A stretch of 64,000 bases of DNA from Hyphobacterium sp. CCMP332 (GTDB lineage: Bacteria; Pseudomonadota; Alphaproteobacteria; Caulobacterales; Maricaulaceae). A program made the translations under genes and the position numbers. Of this stretch, positions 38,328-48,651 are shown one piece after another. The stretch covers positions 771,501-835,500 of the forward strand of contig NZ_CP058669.1 of the NCBI RefSeq assembly GCF_014323565.1, in the 5' to 3' direction. A model generated the notes under the pieces. The model made no database searches. It saw only the letters and a list, made by a program, of their open reading frames with translations, and was not told where the DNA came from. Numbering within the stretch: position 1 is the stretch's first letter; every line of letters starts with the position of its first letter.

Positions 38328-39779
38328 TCAGCCTTCGATGTTGAAAAAAGCGGGCACGTCGTTGCCAAAGCCTTTGAACCGATCGCCATCCTGTTGCGCG
38401 TTTCGTCCGGACCGTTCGCGCCGGGGCGCAGGCTTGTCCGGCTTTTGCGCGGGCTTCGGGGCCGAATGGTTCTTGTCACGGTTGGAAACCGGTTCGGCTT
38501 TCGCGGGCGCGTCTGCTTCGACGCTAACGGTTTGATCTTTCCTGGGGCGGCGGCCTCGGCGGGAACGGCCGGCTGGCTTTTCCTCTGCGTCGTCGGCTTC
38601 AGGCTCTGCAGGCGATGCCGGCGCGGCTTTGGCAGGTGCGGAATGACCTGATTTGCCAAAATCCACCGCTTCGATTTTCTTGCCCAGCATTTTCTCGACA
38701 GCTGCGAGATTTTTCTCGTCTGCCGGTCCCACAATCGTTACCGCTTCGCCTGCAAGGCCCGCGCGGCCCGTTCGGCCAATGCGGTGGACATAGTCCTCGG
38801 CATTGTGCGGTACATCAAAGTTGAAGACGTGGCTCACCGCCGGAATATCCAAGCCACGGGCCGCGACATCGCTGGCCACAAGGAAGCGGAGCTTGTCGGA
38901 CTTGAAGTCATCCAGCGTCTTGGTGCGTGTAGACTGATCGAGGTCGCCGTGAATCGGAGCGGCTGACAGGCCATGCTTGACCAGAGAGCGGGCGACAATG
39001 TCGACATCGCGCTTGCGGTTACAGAAGATGATGCCGTTCTTGACGCCGTCGCGATCAAGCGCCTTGCGGAGCATGTCGCGCTTGGCGGCGGGCGTTTTGT
39101 CTTTTACCCGCGCCTGAAGCTGGGTGATGGTTGTGGCGGTTGAGGCCTGACGCGAGACTTCGACGCGTTCCGGTTCGTGCATGAAACGGTCAACCAGTGA
39201 CTTGATTTCCGGCGGCATGGTGGCCGAGAAAAATAGGGTCTGGCGTTTGGCAGGCAGGGTTTTCAGAATGCGCTCGATGTCCGGAATGAAGCCCATATCC
39301 AGCATCCGGTCGGCTTCATCGATCACCAGAATCTGGACGCCGTTCAGCAAAACCTTGCCACGCTCGAACTGGTCGAGCAGGCGGCCCGGTGTCGCGATCA
39401 CGACATCGGCACCCTTGTTCAGGATTTCTTCCTGCGGGCCAAAGGCTACGCCGCCGATCAGCAGGACTTTCGTCAGCTTTGTATTCTTGGCGTAATTGTC
39501 AAAGTTTTCGGCGATCTGGGCCGCCAGTTCCCGCGTCGGTGACAGAATCAGCGAGCGGGGCATACGCGCCTTTGCGCGGCCCTTGGACAGGCGTTCGATC
39601 AGGGGCAGAGTGAAGGATGCCGTTTTTCCGGTGCCGGTCTGGGCAATGCCGAGAACGTCCTTGCCGGCCAATGCGTGTGGAATGGCGCCCGCCTGAATAG
39701 GGGTTGGCGCTTTGTAGCCAACTGCATCTAGGGCATCGAGTAGTTTCTGGCCGAGGCCAAGGTCCGAAAAGGATGTCAT
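38328..39779 (-). CDS. DEAD-box RNA helicase (RhlE-type)
   Basis: A 483-residue ATP-dependent RNA helicase. Q-motif PTPIQAGAIPHAL, motif I AQTGTGKTASFTLPL, motif Ia SPTRELAAQI, motif II DEADRMLDMGF, motif III SATMPPE, motif VI HRIGRTGRAG. A ~100-residue Arg/Lys/Pro/Ala-rich disordered tail follows. RhlE-type helicases act in ribosome assembly, cold adaptation and RNA decay. The gene stands 83 bp upstream of the diguanylate cyclase on the same strand. Confidence 0.95.
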   Translation of the reverse strand: MTSFSDLGLGQKLLDALDAVGYKAPTPIQAGAIPHALAGKDVLGIAQTGTGKTASFTLPLIERLSKGRAKARMPRSLILSPTRELAAQIAENFDNYAKNTKLTKVLLIGGVAFGPQEEILNKGADVVIATPGRLLDQFERGKVLLNGVQILVIDEADRMLDMGFIPDIERILKTLPAKRQTLFFSATMPPEIKSLVDRFMHEPERVEVSRQASTATTITQLQARVKDKTPAAKRDMLRKALDRDGVKNGIIFCNRKRDVDIVARSLVKHGLSAAPIHGDLDQSTRTKTLDDFKSDKLRFLVASDVAARGLDIPAVSHVFNFDVPHNAEDYVHRIGRTGRAGLAGEAVTIVGPADEKNLAAVEKMLGKKIEAVDFGKSGHSAPAKAAPASPAEPEADDAEEKPAGRSRRGRRPRKDQTVSVEADAPAKAEPVSNRDKNHSAPKPAQKPDKPAPRRERSGRNAQQDGDRFKGFGNDVPAFFNIEG

Positions 39780-39898
39780 GAATTAGGTATCTAGCCGTCC
39801 AAAAAGGGTTACGGTCGCGCCTCAAACAGAAACGCGACCGTCCATAAAGTTGGCGGCACCATACGAATGGCGCCGGTTGTGTCAATCAGTGTGACCCT

Positions 39899-41167
39899 TT
39901 AGTCGCGATATCCAAAGGGCGTTGTGTCTTCCATGTCAGTATAGCGATCCCGCAAGCGGGTCTGACGAGACGTCAAATCCGTGTCCTCGCCATCTATGAT
40001 GACGTGTGTCGGGGCCGACATCACCTCCAGCGGATCACCGTCCCAGACGACCACATCCGCCATATAACCCGCAGCCAGAGCGCCATACTGGTCACCCACG
40101 CCATAGATTTCGGCCGGCGTCAGTGTAATGGCCCGGAAAGCGGCATCCCAGGAAACGCCATTGGTCACGGCGTTACCGGCATGTTGCGGCAGCAGGCGGG
40201 CATTGAAATATCCGTCTGCGGTTTGCGTTGTGTAGGCGACCGTAACGCCGGCCTGATCGAGACGCGCGGCTGATTCCAGTGTAGAGCCCAGTGCATCGAA
40301 AGAGGAGGGCAGGTTGCGCATGGGATCCATCAATACCGGGATTCCCGACGCGGCCAGTTCCTCGGCCACCATCCACGCTTCGGCACCGCCTGATATCACG
40401 AGGCGCAGAGGGGCATTTTCCGCCGCGAACCGGATCGCCCTTCGGATGTCTGTCGCCCGGTCAACTTCAAGGATGAGCGGAATACGTCCGCGGACCACAT
40501 CGACCAGTGCCGCTGCGTCATAGCGGTTCAGCGCATCGCCATGACCGGACGCATAGCGGCCCGGATAGGCGCGGGCATCACCGAATGCCGCTTCCAGATA
40601 GGCCCAGGCCGCAGAGCGTGATCCGCCTGCTGTACCGGCACCGGACTGGCTGAGATCGGCAAAGACGAAACTTTGCGTCTCGAACAGGGCATCCATGTCT
40701 CCGCTGGCATTCCCCAGAGCGCCCAGACCCGCGAACAGGTTGGAACCGGTCGACGGAACGACGGCAAAACGGGTGATGCCTTCCATCCGCGATGTGGCGA
40801 GATAGGTGCCATTCGGATTGAAACTGTCGGCGACATCCAGCGCGACAGAGAAATCGCTGCTCGAGGCCGAGGCATCATTTGTGGCATCTTCGAGTGCCAC
40901 TTCGATCAGGCCCAGCTGGGTATACGGCGCAAAAATGCCGGGTGTGATCCAGCCACCATTGGCATCAATTGTCTCGATGCCATCCGGCACCTCGATATCG
41001 GCACCCACAGAGACGATAACGCCATCGCGGATCAATACGCCGCCAGATGATATCTGTCCCTGATCGGTATTGGTGACGATCCGGCCATTCAAAATGGCGA
41101 GATCCTGTGCCGTCGCGGCGCTGGTCAGTGCCGCTCCGGCGGCGAGAAGTGTAACGAGCGTTCTCAT
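39899..41167 (-). CDS. Amidohydrolase-family protein lacking the HxH metal motif
   Basis: A 422-residue exported protein (signal peptide MRTLVTLLAAGAALTSAATA). The composite amidohydrolase shell is present: AILNGRIVTNTDQG, GGVLIRDGVIVSVGADIEVP, and C-terminally LTPAEIYGVGDQYGALAAGYMADVVVWDG. The strand-1 metal motif that should read TPGxIDxHxH is ITPGIFAPYTQLGL, with both histidines lost, and I find no replacement metal ligands in the expected barrel strands. It probably does not hydrolyse on its own. Its start shares a base with the stop of the upstream intact paralogue (TGATG), suggesting a partner role. Confidence 0.88.
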   Translation of the reverse strand: MRTLVTLLAAGAALTSAATAQDLAILNGRIVTNTDQGQISSGGVLIRDGVIVSVGADIEVPDGIETIDANGGWITPGIFAPYTQLGLIEVALEDATNDASASSSDFSVALDVADSFNPNGTYLATSRMEGITRFAVVPSTGSNLFAGLGALGNASGDMDALFETQSFVFADLSQSGAGTAGGSRSAAWAYLEAAFGDARAYPGRYASGHGDALNRYDAAALVDVVRGRIPLILEVDRATDIRRAIRFAAENAPLRLVISGGAEAWMVAEELAASGIPVLMDPMRNLPSSFDALGSTLESAARLDQAGVTVAYTTQTADGYFNARLLPQHAGNAVTNGVSWDAAFRAITLTPAEIYGVGDQYGALAAGYMADVVVWDGDPLEVMSAPTHVIIDGEDTDLTSRQTRLRDRYTDMEDTTPFGYRD

Positions 41168-42588
41168 CAGTCGTCTCCCTCACCAATCTGTCCGAGGTCA
41201 AAATCGCTGACCGGTTGCACGCCATTGGCGCGGTCATACATCAATGCACCGTCGATAAAGACCTCATCCGCCTGTGCGTAGGTGGAGAAGGGGTGGGCCG
41301 ACCAGATTACCAGATCGGCGCGCTTGCCCACTTCCAGAGAGCCGGTCTCATCAGCAATCCCCAATGCCTGTGCGGGGTTTGATGTGAACCAGGCGACCGC
41401 CTCGGCATCGGAGATTTCAAGTCCCATACGACGGCCATCGGACAGAGCCTTCGCGACCTCCTGATTGAGCCTTTGAATGCCCAGCGCATCATCCGAATGG
41501 ATCATCGCGCAGGCGCCGTTGGCGTGGGTGAGGGCGAGGTTTTCGCGGATCGTATCATAAGCTTCCATCTTGAAGCCGCCCCAGTCTGCCCAGACAGCAG
41601 CGCAAATGCCGGCTTCCGCGAGAAGGTCGGGAATCTGATAGGCTTCCACAGCGTGGTGGAAGGTTGTGACCTGGTAGTCGAATTCCTGGCTGAGATCGAT
41701 GATCTGTGCCATCTGGTCGGCACGATAGCAGTGCATCTGAACCAGAATTTCGCCTTCCAGAACCCCCATCATGGTCTCGAGCTCGAGATCACGGGTCGGC
41801 GGAGAATTGTTTTCGGGATCGTCCCAGTATTCATGCCAGCTGTCGCGATAGTCGGCTGCCCGGATCCAGTTGGCACGGTAACCGGCCATATTGCCCATAT
41901 CCGTCGCCGGAGAAGTATTCCGGTTGCCATAGACGCGCGACGGATTTTCACCGCACGCCATTTTCAATGTGTAAGGCGCGCCCGGGAATTTCATGTCCTG
42001 CACCGTCCGGCCCGCGACATTGCGAAGCGTGACGCCGCGACCGCCGAACAGATTGCCGGAGCCCGGCAGGACGTGAAGCGTGGTGACGCCGCCCGCCAGT
42101 GCCCGGGCAAATCCGGGGTCCTGGGGCCAGACCGAGTGCTCAGCCCAGACTTCGGACGTATTCGGTTGCGTCAGTTCATTGCCGTCAGAATGTGCATCGA
42201 CTTGCGGCGAGGGATAATCGCCCAGATGGGAGTGAATATCGATGACGCCGGGTGTGATGTACCGGCCTTCCGCATTGATCACAATCGCGCCTTCGGGCGC
42301 TTCCAGGCCCTGTCCAACGGCGGAAATCCGGCCATTTTCCAGCAGGATGTCGCCACTATCGATCTGGTTGCCCGCGCCATCAAAAATGGTCGCGCCGGTA
42401 ATCAGCGTGGTTTCGCCCTGTGGGGGTGAATAGGTTGAGGGGTAGGGATCGAGATCAACGCGAACGATGTCTGTCGCCGCGTCATCATCCGCGTCCGCAC
42501 TGCCGGCGCCGCTATCCTGACCGCCCGAGCAGGCCGCCAATAATCCCGTGGCCAGCACAGCTGTCCATCGCTTCCAGTCCAGTGACAT
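41167..42588 (-). CDS. Amidohydrolase lipoprotein (imidazolonepropionase-like)
   Basis: A 473-residue metal-dependent amidohydrolase. It has a lipoprotein signal ending in LLAACSGG, so it is probably membrane-anchored in the envelope. Strand-1 metal motif is TPGVIDIHSHLGDYP (HxH intact). Further metal-site candidates are VQMHCYRADQ, VTTFHHAVE and MIHSDDALG. The C-terminal composite domain has NPAQALGIADETGSLEVGKRADLVIW. Similar secreted enzymes hydrolyse cyclic amides or dipeptides; the substrate cannot be assigned here. It is translationally coupled to the downstream metal-less paralogue. Confidence 0.92.
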   Translation of the reverse strand: MSLDWKRWTAVLATGLLAACSGGQDSGAGSADADDDAATDIVRVDLDPYPSTYSPPQGETTLITGATIFDGAGNQIDSGDILLENGRISAVGQGLEAPEGAIVINAEGRYITPGVIDIHSHLGDYPSPQVDAHSDGNELTQPNTSEVWAEHSVWPQDPGFARALAGGVTTLHVLPGSGNLFGGRGVTLRNVAGRTVQDMKFPGAPYTLKMACGENPSRVYGNRNTSPATDMGNMAGYRANWIRAADYRDSWHEYWDDPENNSPPTRDLELETMMGVLEGEILVQMHCYRADQMAQIIDLSQEFDYQVTTFHHAVEAYQIPDLLAEAGICAAVWADWGGFKMEAYDTIRENLALTHANGACAMIHSDDALGIQRLNQEVAKALSDGRRMGLEISDAEAVAWFTSNPAQALGIADETGSLEVGKRADLVIWSAHPFSTYAQADEVFIDGALMYDRANGVQPVSDFDLGQIGEGDD

Positions 42589-42661
42589 TATTTTTCCATC
42601 CCCTTTTTGAATTCATACTTTGAACGCGCATTGCCATTGAAACGGGTGCAGCGGCGTTGAG

Positions 42662-44761
42662 TCAAACGTCCAGTTCGGTTTCGGCAAATTGCGGCGCGTG
42701 ATCCTGAATATACTGGAAGCGCAGTTCCGCTTTCTTGCCCATCAGTGTCTCCACCAGATCGGCAAAGGCCGGACGTCCCGAGGCCTCGAACGTAATGCGT
42801 GCCATCTGGCGTACAGACGGGTCCATTGTCGTTGATTTCAGCTGCGCCGGCGTCATTTCGCCCAGACCCTTGAAGCGGCCGATATCAACCTTTGCCCCGG
42901 TCTTGAATTCCGTTTTCAGAAGCGTTTCGCGATGCGCTTCGTCCCGGGCATAGACCGTCTTCGAGCCTTGCGTCAGACGATAGAGCGGCGGTTGAGCCAG
43001 ATAGAGGCGGCCCGCTTCGATCAGGCGCGGCATGGCCGTATAGAAGAAGGTTATCAGAAGAGCCGCAATGTGCGCACCGTCCACATCGGCGTCGGTCATG
43101 ATGATAATGCGCTCATAGCGCAAATCGTCCGGATTGAATTTCGCACCGGTCTGGACGCCCAGCGCCAGAAGAAGATCGCTGATCTCCTGATTGGCCGCCA
43201 TCTTGTCAGCTGTCGCCGATGCCACATTCAGGATTTTCCCGCGCAGGGGCAGGATGGCCTGGGTTTTCCGGTCGCGCGCCTGTTTGGCAGAGCCACCAGC
43301 CGAATCGCCCTCGACCAGGAAAAGTTCGGTATTGTCAGAACCGGCTCTGGAACAGTCGGCGAGTTTGCCGGGTAGGCGCAAACGGCGCGACGCGGTTTGC
43401 CGCTTGACCTGCTTTTCCTTGCGGCGGCGCATGCGGTCTTCCGCGCGCTCGATGACCCAGGACAGGAGGATGTCGGCTTCTTTCGGCGCGCCGCCAAGCC
43501 AGTGATCAAACCGGTCGCGCACGGAATTTTCGACGATTCGGGTCGCTTCTGCGGTTGCAAGGCGATCCTTGGTCTGCCCCTGGAATTCAGGATCGTGAAT
43601 AAAAACAGACACCAGCGCACCGGCGCCGCCCATCACGTCTTCCGGCGTAATGAGATTGCCTTTCTTGACTCCGGCCAGTTCGGCATAGGCGCGCAGGCCC
43701 TTTGTCAGCGCGTTGCGCAAGCCCTGCTCATGCGAGCCACCCTGAGGCGTTGGCACGGTATTGCAGAAGGACTGAACAAAGCCGTCCGCATCGCCAAAGC
43801 CGACGAGCGACCAGCTCACAGCCCATTCGACGGCACCGTGACCGGCTTCCTTTTCGATACGCCCGGCAAACTGGGATTGCGTCACCTGACTTTTCTTGCC
43901 GACGATCTCCGTCAACCGGTCTGACAATCCGCCCGGGAAATTGAGAACCGCCTGTGTTGGCGTATCTGTGCCGGCGACCAGTTCGGGATCGCAGGACCAG
44001 CGGATTTCAACGCCGCGGCGCAGGAAGGCTTTCGACCTTGCCATGGCAAACAGGCGTGCTGGTTTCAGCGTGGCCCGGCCATGGAAAATATCATCATCGG
44101 GTTTGAATCTGACGCTTGTGCCGCGCCGGTTTGGTGCCGCGCCGACTTTCTCCAGCTTGCCGATAGGTATCCCGCGCTCGAAAATCTGCCGCCAGAGCGT
44201 TTTTTCGCGGGCGACCTCCACTTCCAGCCGCTCGGAAAGCGCATTGACCACGGCCGCGCCGACTCCGTGAAGGCCGCCTGCGGTTTTATAGGACTTGTCG
44301 GAGAACTTGCCGCCCGCATGGAGCGTGGTGAAGACCACTTCCAGAGCGGATTTATCCTTGAATTTCGGGTGCGGTCCTGTGGGGATGCCGCGTCCATTGT
44401 CGGTGACGTTGACAAATCCGTCGGCATCGAGGCGGACTTCGATCCGGTCAGCCCAGCTGGCGACGACTTCATCCATGGAGTTGTCGAGCACTTCGGCAAA
44501 CAGATGATGCAGGGCGCGCTCATCCGTGCCGCCAATATACATGCCCGGCCGGCGGCGAACGGCTTCCAGCCCTTCAAGCACCTCGATCGAGTCCGCATCA
44601 TAAGCGGCCCCTCCCGGATTGGGTGCCGGACCGTCCGATGACATCGCGACAGGCTTCCCGGAGGGCGTTGCCGCGGGCTGGTTGTCAACGCTTTCAGCCG
44701 GCTTTTTGGCCGGCGGCGTCGGGGCAGAAAACAGGTCGTCTTGTTCAGGTTTGGCGCTCAT
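42662..44761 (-). CDS. parE: DNA topoisomerase IV subunit B
   Basis: A 699-residue ATPase subunit of topoisomerase IV, which decatenates daughter chromosomes. It has a disordered N-terminus (to about residue 50), then the GHKL ATPase: EVLDNSMDEVVA, NGRGIPTGPHP and GLHGVGAAVVNAL. The Toprim domain has FLVEGDSAGGSAKQARDR and IIMTDADVDGAHI. The C-terminus carries GRFKGLGEMTPAQL. The size and absence of the GyrB insertion favour ParE. The ATG at 44761 gives MSAKPEQDDLF; the frame extends to 44785. Confidence 0.93.
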   Translation of the reverse strand: MSAKPEQDDLFSAPTPPAKKPAESVDNQPAATPSGKPVAMSSDGPAPNPGGAAYDADSIEVLEGLEAVRRRPGMYIGGTDERALHHLFAEVLDNSMDEVVASWADRIEVRLDADGFVNVTDNGRGIPTGPHPKFKDKSALEVVFTTLHAGGKFSDKSYKTAGGLHGVGAAVVNALSERLEVEVAREKTLWRQIFERGIPIGKLEKVGAAPNRRGTSVRFKPDDDIFHGRATLKPARLFAMARSKAFLRRGVEIRWSCDPELVAGTDTPTQAVLNFPGGLSDRLTEIVGKKSQVTQSQFAGRIEKEAGHGAVEWAVSWSLVGFGDADGFVQSFCNTVPTPQGGSHEQGLRNALTKGLRAYAELAGVKKGNLITPEDVMGGAGALVSVFIHDPEFQGQTKDRLATAEATRIVENSVRDRFDHWLGGAPKEADILLSWVIERAEDRMRRRKEKQVKRQTASRRLRLPGKLADCSRAGSDNTELFLVEGDSAGGSAKQARDRKTQAILPLRGKILNVASATADKMAANQEISDLLLALGVQTGAKFNPDDLRYERIIIMTDADVDGAHIAALLITFFYTAMPRLIEAGRLYLAQPPLYRLTQGSKTVYARDEAHRETLLKTEFKTGAKVDIGRFKGLGEMTPAQLKSTTMDPSVRQMARITFEASGRPAFADLVETLMGKKAELRFQYIQDHAPQFAETELDV

Positions 44762-44799
44762 TCGGCGATATTGCCCGAGTCGCAAACAGAAGGGGAGAT

Positions 44800-45408
44800 T
44801 TAGAACACTCCCAGGAAGCGCCGATTCAGCCGGCGGCGGCAGTGCGAGATCTGGCTGTCATAGCGGGCGGCATCCGTGGCCACCTGATCTGCGGCGCGAT
44901 TGAGCCAGCTGATATTGCGGTAGCTGCCATTATTATAGCCCGTATGGCCCTGATGATAGGCGAGGTATTGGCTGCGCGCATCCGTTGCCGCGATGCCGGA
45001 CAGGCGTCCGCTCATATGTCCGTACCAACCGATAAAATCGACCGCATCGCCAAAATCATCCCGGTCCGCGAAACGCCGGCCGGTCTCTTCGCGATACCAG
45101 TCCCATGTGCCGTCCAGGGCTTGGGCATATCCGTAAGCGGATGAGGGGCGGCGGCCCGGAATGAAGCCCAATAAGCGTTGCCGGGCAGGGCGCGCATTGG
45201 CATCGAATGAGGATTCGCGTTTCAGAATAGCCAGCTGAATGCCCGGCGAAATGCCCCAGCGGTCTTCGCTCTGGCGAAGGTCGCGCCACCAGGCGCGATT
45301 GTCCTCGAGGATCAGACAGGCGTCATGCGTCTGTTCCGGCGGCGCGTGGCCGCACCCGGCAAGAACGCCTGTGATCAGGCAAAAGAGAAGGGCACGCAAT
45401 GACTGCAT
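44800..45408 (-). CDS. Lytic transglycosylase-like lipoprotein (SLT domain)
   Basis: A 202-residue lipoprotein with lipobox LAGCG (lipidated Cys near residue 19). The SLT-like domain shows AILKRESSFDANARP with the catalytic Glu in KRES, SAYGYAQALDGTWDWY (substrate groove motif GYAQ) and YLAYHQGHTGYNNGSYRN. It cleaves glycan strands to anhydroMurNAc products, which AnmK elsewhere in the window could recycle. It lies 38 bp upstream of parE on the same strand. Confidence 0.88.
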   Translation of the reverse strand: MQSLRALLFCLITGVLAGCGHAPPEQTHDACLILEDNRAWWRDLRQSEDRWGISPGIQLAILKRESSFDANARPARQRLLGFIPGRRPSSAYGYAQALDGTWDWYREETGRRFADRDDFGDAVDFIGWYGHMSGRLSGIAATDARSQYLAYHQGHTGYNNGSYRNISWLNRAADQVATDAARYDSQISHCRRRLNRRFLGVF

Positions 45409-45447
45409 GCCCCTTCTTTGACAGAAAGACGGTTAACCGCCGGTTTC

Positions 45448-48400
45448 CTAGAAGACCAGCCGTAGGACCAATCGGGCCGTGTGACGCACAAAGCCATCCC
45501 GCAGGTCGGCATCGTAATCAAACGAGAAGGTCGAATAATCTGAACCGGCCTGAAGGGCAAAACCGACAATGAACCCGCTGCCCGGCAGATCTTCGGACCG
45601 GAAGGAGAATTCATTGTTATAGCCGGCAAAGCGGGCGTTTGTGATCATCGGATCGCCGCTGAAGTCGTTGCGATAGCCAACCCGCATTTGCGGCGACCAC
45701 CAGCTGGACGGCGAACCATAGAGCCCACCGACTGTAAAGCTGGCCGTCGAGGAGAAGGTCGAGCTTTCCCGATCATCCACGATCAGATCAATCCCGGCAC
45801 CACCACCGGTTTCGGAGTAAGCGCTTTCATAAAGGCGCAGATAGTCGACGGACAGGGACGGACGTGCATACCAGCGGCCCATCTCGAAATCGCGAGCAAA
45901 TCGCGCAGATGCGGCGTAATGATAGCCGGTCCAGTCCGCAATCGAGGTCTGGTCGAAAACGCCAATCAGCACCCGGCGCTCGGTCTCGAAACTGTCGACA
46001 CCCGCGCCGGCGTAGAATTCACCGGCAAAAGCGCCGCCGAAATCGACACCGCCATAGACGCCCAACTGACCGGTCAGAGCCGTCATGGGCTGGTCAACAC
46101 CATTGGATTCTTCAATCTCGCTGGCCGCGCCGACAAAATTCACACCCACAGCATAGAAGGGGCCCATCGGACGATCGACGCCACCCGCAATCCCGACGCC
46201 TTGTCCGCGGTATCCCGGGCCAAAGGAGGTTTGCTCCCGATCCGCAAAATAGCCGAATTCCTGCACCCAGATGCCGCCGGTTCCGTCCGGGCTGCGCCGG
46301 GCCGAGTCAAGTCGGCTTGAGAGGGCACCAATCGCACTGTCATTACTGGCGACAGCGAACTGGATGGCGCTGGCCGCATATTCCGGCAGAAGCTGGTCAT
46401 AGGCTTCAAAGAAATCGGTTGAATTGCTCAGCGAGGCGAAAGCGGCACCCAGACGATCATTTTCTGACCAGGCTGTGAAGGCGGCATCATAAGCGGCCGC
46501 TCGGTTTTCATGCATACCCAGCTCGTCAGTTGTCTTCCTGCGGAGCGTCAGGACCAGCTGGTTAGGGTTGCTCGCATCGCGCGCCAGGGTTGTATTATAG
46601 AGATAAGGGGCGTTGGCATCTTGAAGGCTGTCGATTGCCGAATTGATGACCAGATTGCTGGCTTCCAGAACGATATATTCAGCACCGTCGCCGATCAGGT
46701 TGGCGAGCGAAGCCGTGACCGTCGAACCTTCATTGAAGGTAACCGTTTCAGATGCCGTGATAAAACGGGAATTCTCATCCAGTGTATCCACCTCGAACAC
46801 GAGCCGCGACCCGTCGTTGAATGTCGCCTGACGGATATTCACGCTGGACGTGTTCTGCAGTTCCAGTTGTCCGTTCTCGACGAAAATGTCGAGATCACCA
46901 TCGGAATCATTAATTGCGCCGACGACAGCCGCATTACCAGTAATGCTCAGCCGGTCAGCACCGTCGCCAAAATAGATATCGCCCTCAACGAGTCCGCCCT
47001 GGATGTCGGCAAAGTCATTTCCGGACCCGAAACGGATGTCGCCGCGGACCTGCCCGGAACCCTCGCGAGCAATCTCATCCGGCAAAAGCTGGCGGAAGGT
47101 CACGTCAATTGTAGAACGAGATACATCGATCGCGGTCCGGTTGACGACGGAAACGGGAGAACTGCTTGCGGTGCCATCGGGATCACTCTGAACTTCGGTC
47201 GACAAGGATCCGACGGTCGAGAAGATCAGACCGGTATTCTCGATCAGACCAACCGTGTTGGATTGATCGACAATGGCTGTTGCGCTTCCGACACCGAAAT
47301 TCTCGACAAAGAAGTTGGACGCATTGCGGATGATCGGGACATTGGCACCGGCGAGAATGATCAGGCCAACGCTGCTTGAATTCTGGCCTGTTGCTGTCGC
47401 GCGGATGCCACCGGAGTTCTCGAAGACCGCCAGGGTCGCGCCATTGCCGATTTCCACGGAGCGGGCTTCAGCTTCATTGGCGCGGGCCGAAATCAGATTT
47501 TCGTTCAGAACGCCGCCTTCAATCGTCGTCGTCCGCAAGACATTATCGATCATCGAGCCGGAGATTCTCAACGCCGTCGAATTGAATCCGTCAAAGCGGC
47601 CATCCCCGGAAATCACGCCGCGATTCACGAAGCCGTAGTTGAACGTAATGTCTTCACTGCCTTCGACATCCGGGTCGGCCCCGAGGAAGACATTGCCGAT
47701 AACAATATCGTTTCCGTTTCCAAGTTCGGGGGCAATCCAGAACGCCGGGGCTGTGGTGGCCGAAGCAATGCTGGCGGTCGTGCTGTCGCCGGTATATTCC
47801 GAACCCGCAAGAAAAATTCCGTTTGCGATATTGCTGCCCACCGTGACGGCCGAACCCGATATGAGCGTGTCGTCTTCATCCAGCAGGTTTTTGAAATTGT
47901 CCGGGACATTGCCTGCATAGCGGTAAGCCGTTGAATTGACCTGGCCGGCAACAACAAAGGCACCGCCGACATCACTCCTGATACGGATGCCGCTGGAGCC
48001 CGGTCCAATCGTGGCAATGTTGCCATCTACAACAAAATCACCGCTCAACCCGCCTCCCAGATCAATACCGTAGCTGTTTTCGCCGGTCACGGAAATCGTT
48101 CCGAGGCTTGTCAGATTGCCATCGATCATGGTCAGCAGGCGGATCCCGGCCGAATTGTTTCCGACCACGTCGATCACGCCGTTCGAGGTGTTCAGGACAT
48201 CACCGATGAATGCTCCGGGACCAACGATCAGAATACCGGCGCGATCGCTGGCATTGGCAAACGGACCATCATTGTCACCATCGCCATCCTCATCGTTATT
48301 CACGAGCGCGCCCGTGACGGCGATTCGGCCATTATTCGTGATACCACCCGTCGTTCCGCCATTCACGAGAACGCCGGTCGCGCCGTCATTTCCCGTGGTA

Positions 48401-48651
48401 TCTTCAATGGTTCCGCCATTGGCGAATGTGTTGTCGCTATCGACGGTCACGGCGGGCCCCGTGCCGCCATTGTCGGTCGTGATGGACACGCGGCCATTGG
48501 AACCGATGATCAGATTGTCCGGCGCACCGTCATTGATCGTGGACGTCCGGATGCCGTCATTGCGTTCTTCATCAACCGTGGTGTCGGCAAAGACCGGAGC
48601 CGAGGCAAAGGCAGCGCAAAGCGCGGTTGAGATCAGAAAACGATTCCGCAT
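45448..48651 (-). CDS. Autotransporter (type Va) outer membrane protein
   Basis: A 1067-residue protein. Signal peptide MRNRFLISTALCAAFASAPV, cleavage near FADT. The passenger (to about residue 790) is an Asn/Gly/Asp-rich beta-helix with repeats such as GGTTGGITNNGRIAVTGAL and SGDFVVDGNI. The C-terminal beta-barrel autotransporter domain starts around SARRSPDGTGGIWVQEFGYF and ends with alternating hydrophobics RLVLRLVF, the terminal Phe required for Bam insertion. Passenger function (adhesin or enzyme) is not readable. The ATG at 48651 begins the signal peptide; the TTG two codons earlier is less likely. Confidence 0.93.
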   Translation of the reverse strand: MRNRFLISTALCAAFASAPVFADTTVDEERNDGIRTSTINDGAPDNLIIGSNGRVSITTDNGGTGPAVTVDSDNTFANGGTIEDTTGNDGATGVLVNGGTTGGITNNGRIAVTGALVNNDEDGDGDNDGPFANASDRAGILIVGPGAFIGDVLNTSNGVIDVVGNNSAGIRLLTMIDGNLTSLGTISVTGENSYGIDLGGGLSGDFVVDGNIATIGPGSSGIRIRSDVGGAFVVAGQVNSTAYRYAGNVPDNFKNLLDEDDTLISGSAVTVGSNIANGIFLAGSEYTGDSTTASIASATTAPAFWIAPELGNGNDIVIGNVFLGADPDVEGSEDITFNYGFVNRGVISGDGRFDGFNSTALRISGSMIDNVLRTTTIEGGVLNENLISARANEAEARSVEIGNGATLAVFENSGGIRATATGQNSSSVGLIILAGANVPIIRNASNFFVENFGVGSATAIVDQSNTVGLIENTGLIFSTVGSLSTEVQSDPDGTASSSPVSVVNRTAIDVSRSTIDVTFRQLLPDEIAREGSGQVRGDIRFGSGNDFADIQGGLVEGDIYFGDGADRLSITGNAAVVGAINDSDGDLDIFVENGQLELQNTSSVNIRQATFNDGSRLVFEVDTLDENSRFITASETVTFNEGSTVTASLANLIGDGAEYIVLEASNLVINSAIDSLQDANAPYLYNTTLARDASNPNQLVLTLRRKTTDELGMHENRAAAYDAAFTAWSENDRLGAAFASLSNSTDFFEAYDQLLPEYAASAIQFAVASNDSAIGALSSRLDSARRSPDGTGGIWVQEFGYFADREQTSFGPGYRGQGVGIAGGVDRPMGPFYAVGVNFVGAASEIEESNGVDQPMTALTGQLGVYGGVDFGGAFAGEFYAGAGVDSFETERRVLIGVFDQTSIADWTGYHYAASARFARDFEMGRWYARPSLSVDYLRLYESAYSETGGGAGIDLIVDDRESSTFSSTASFTVGGLYGSPSSWWSPQMRVGYRNDFSGDPMITNARFAGYNNEFSFRSEDLPGSGFIVGFALQAGSDYSTFSFDYDADLRDGFVRHTARLVLRLVF

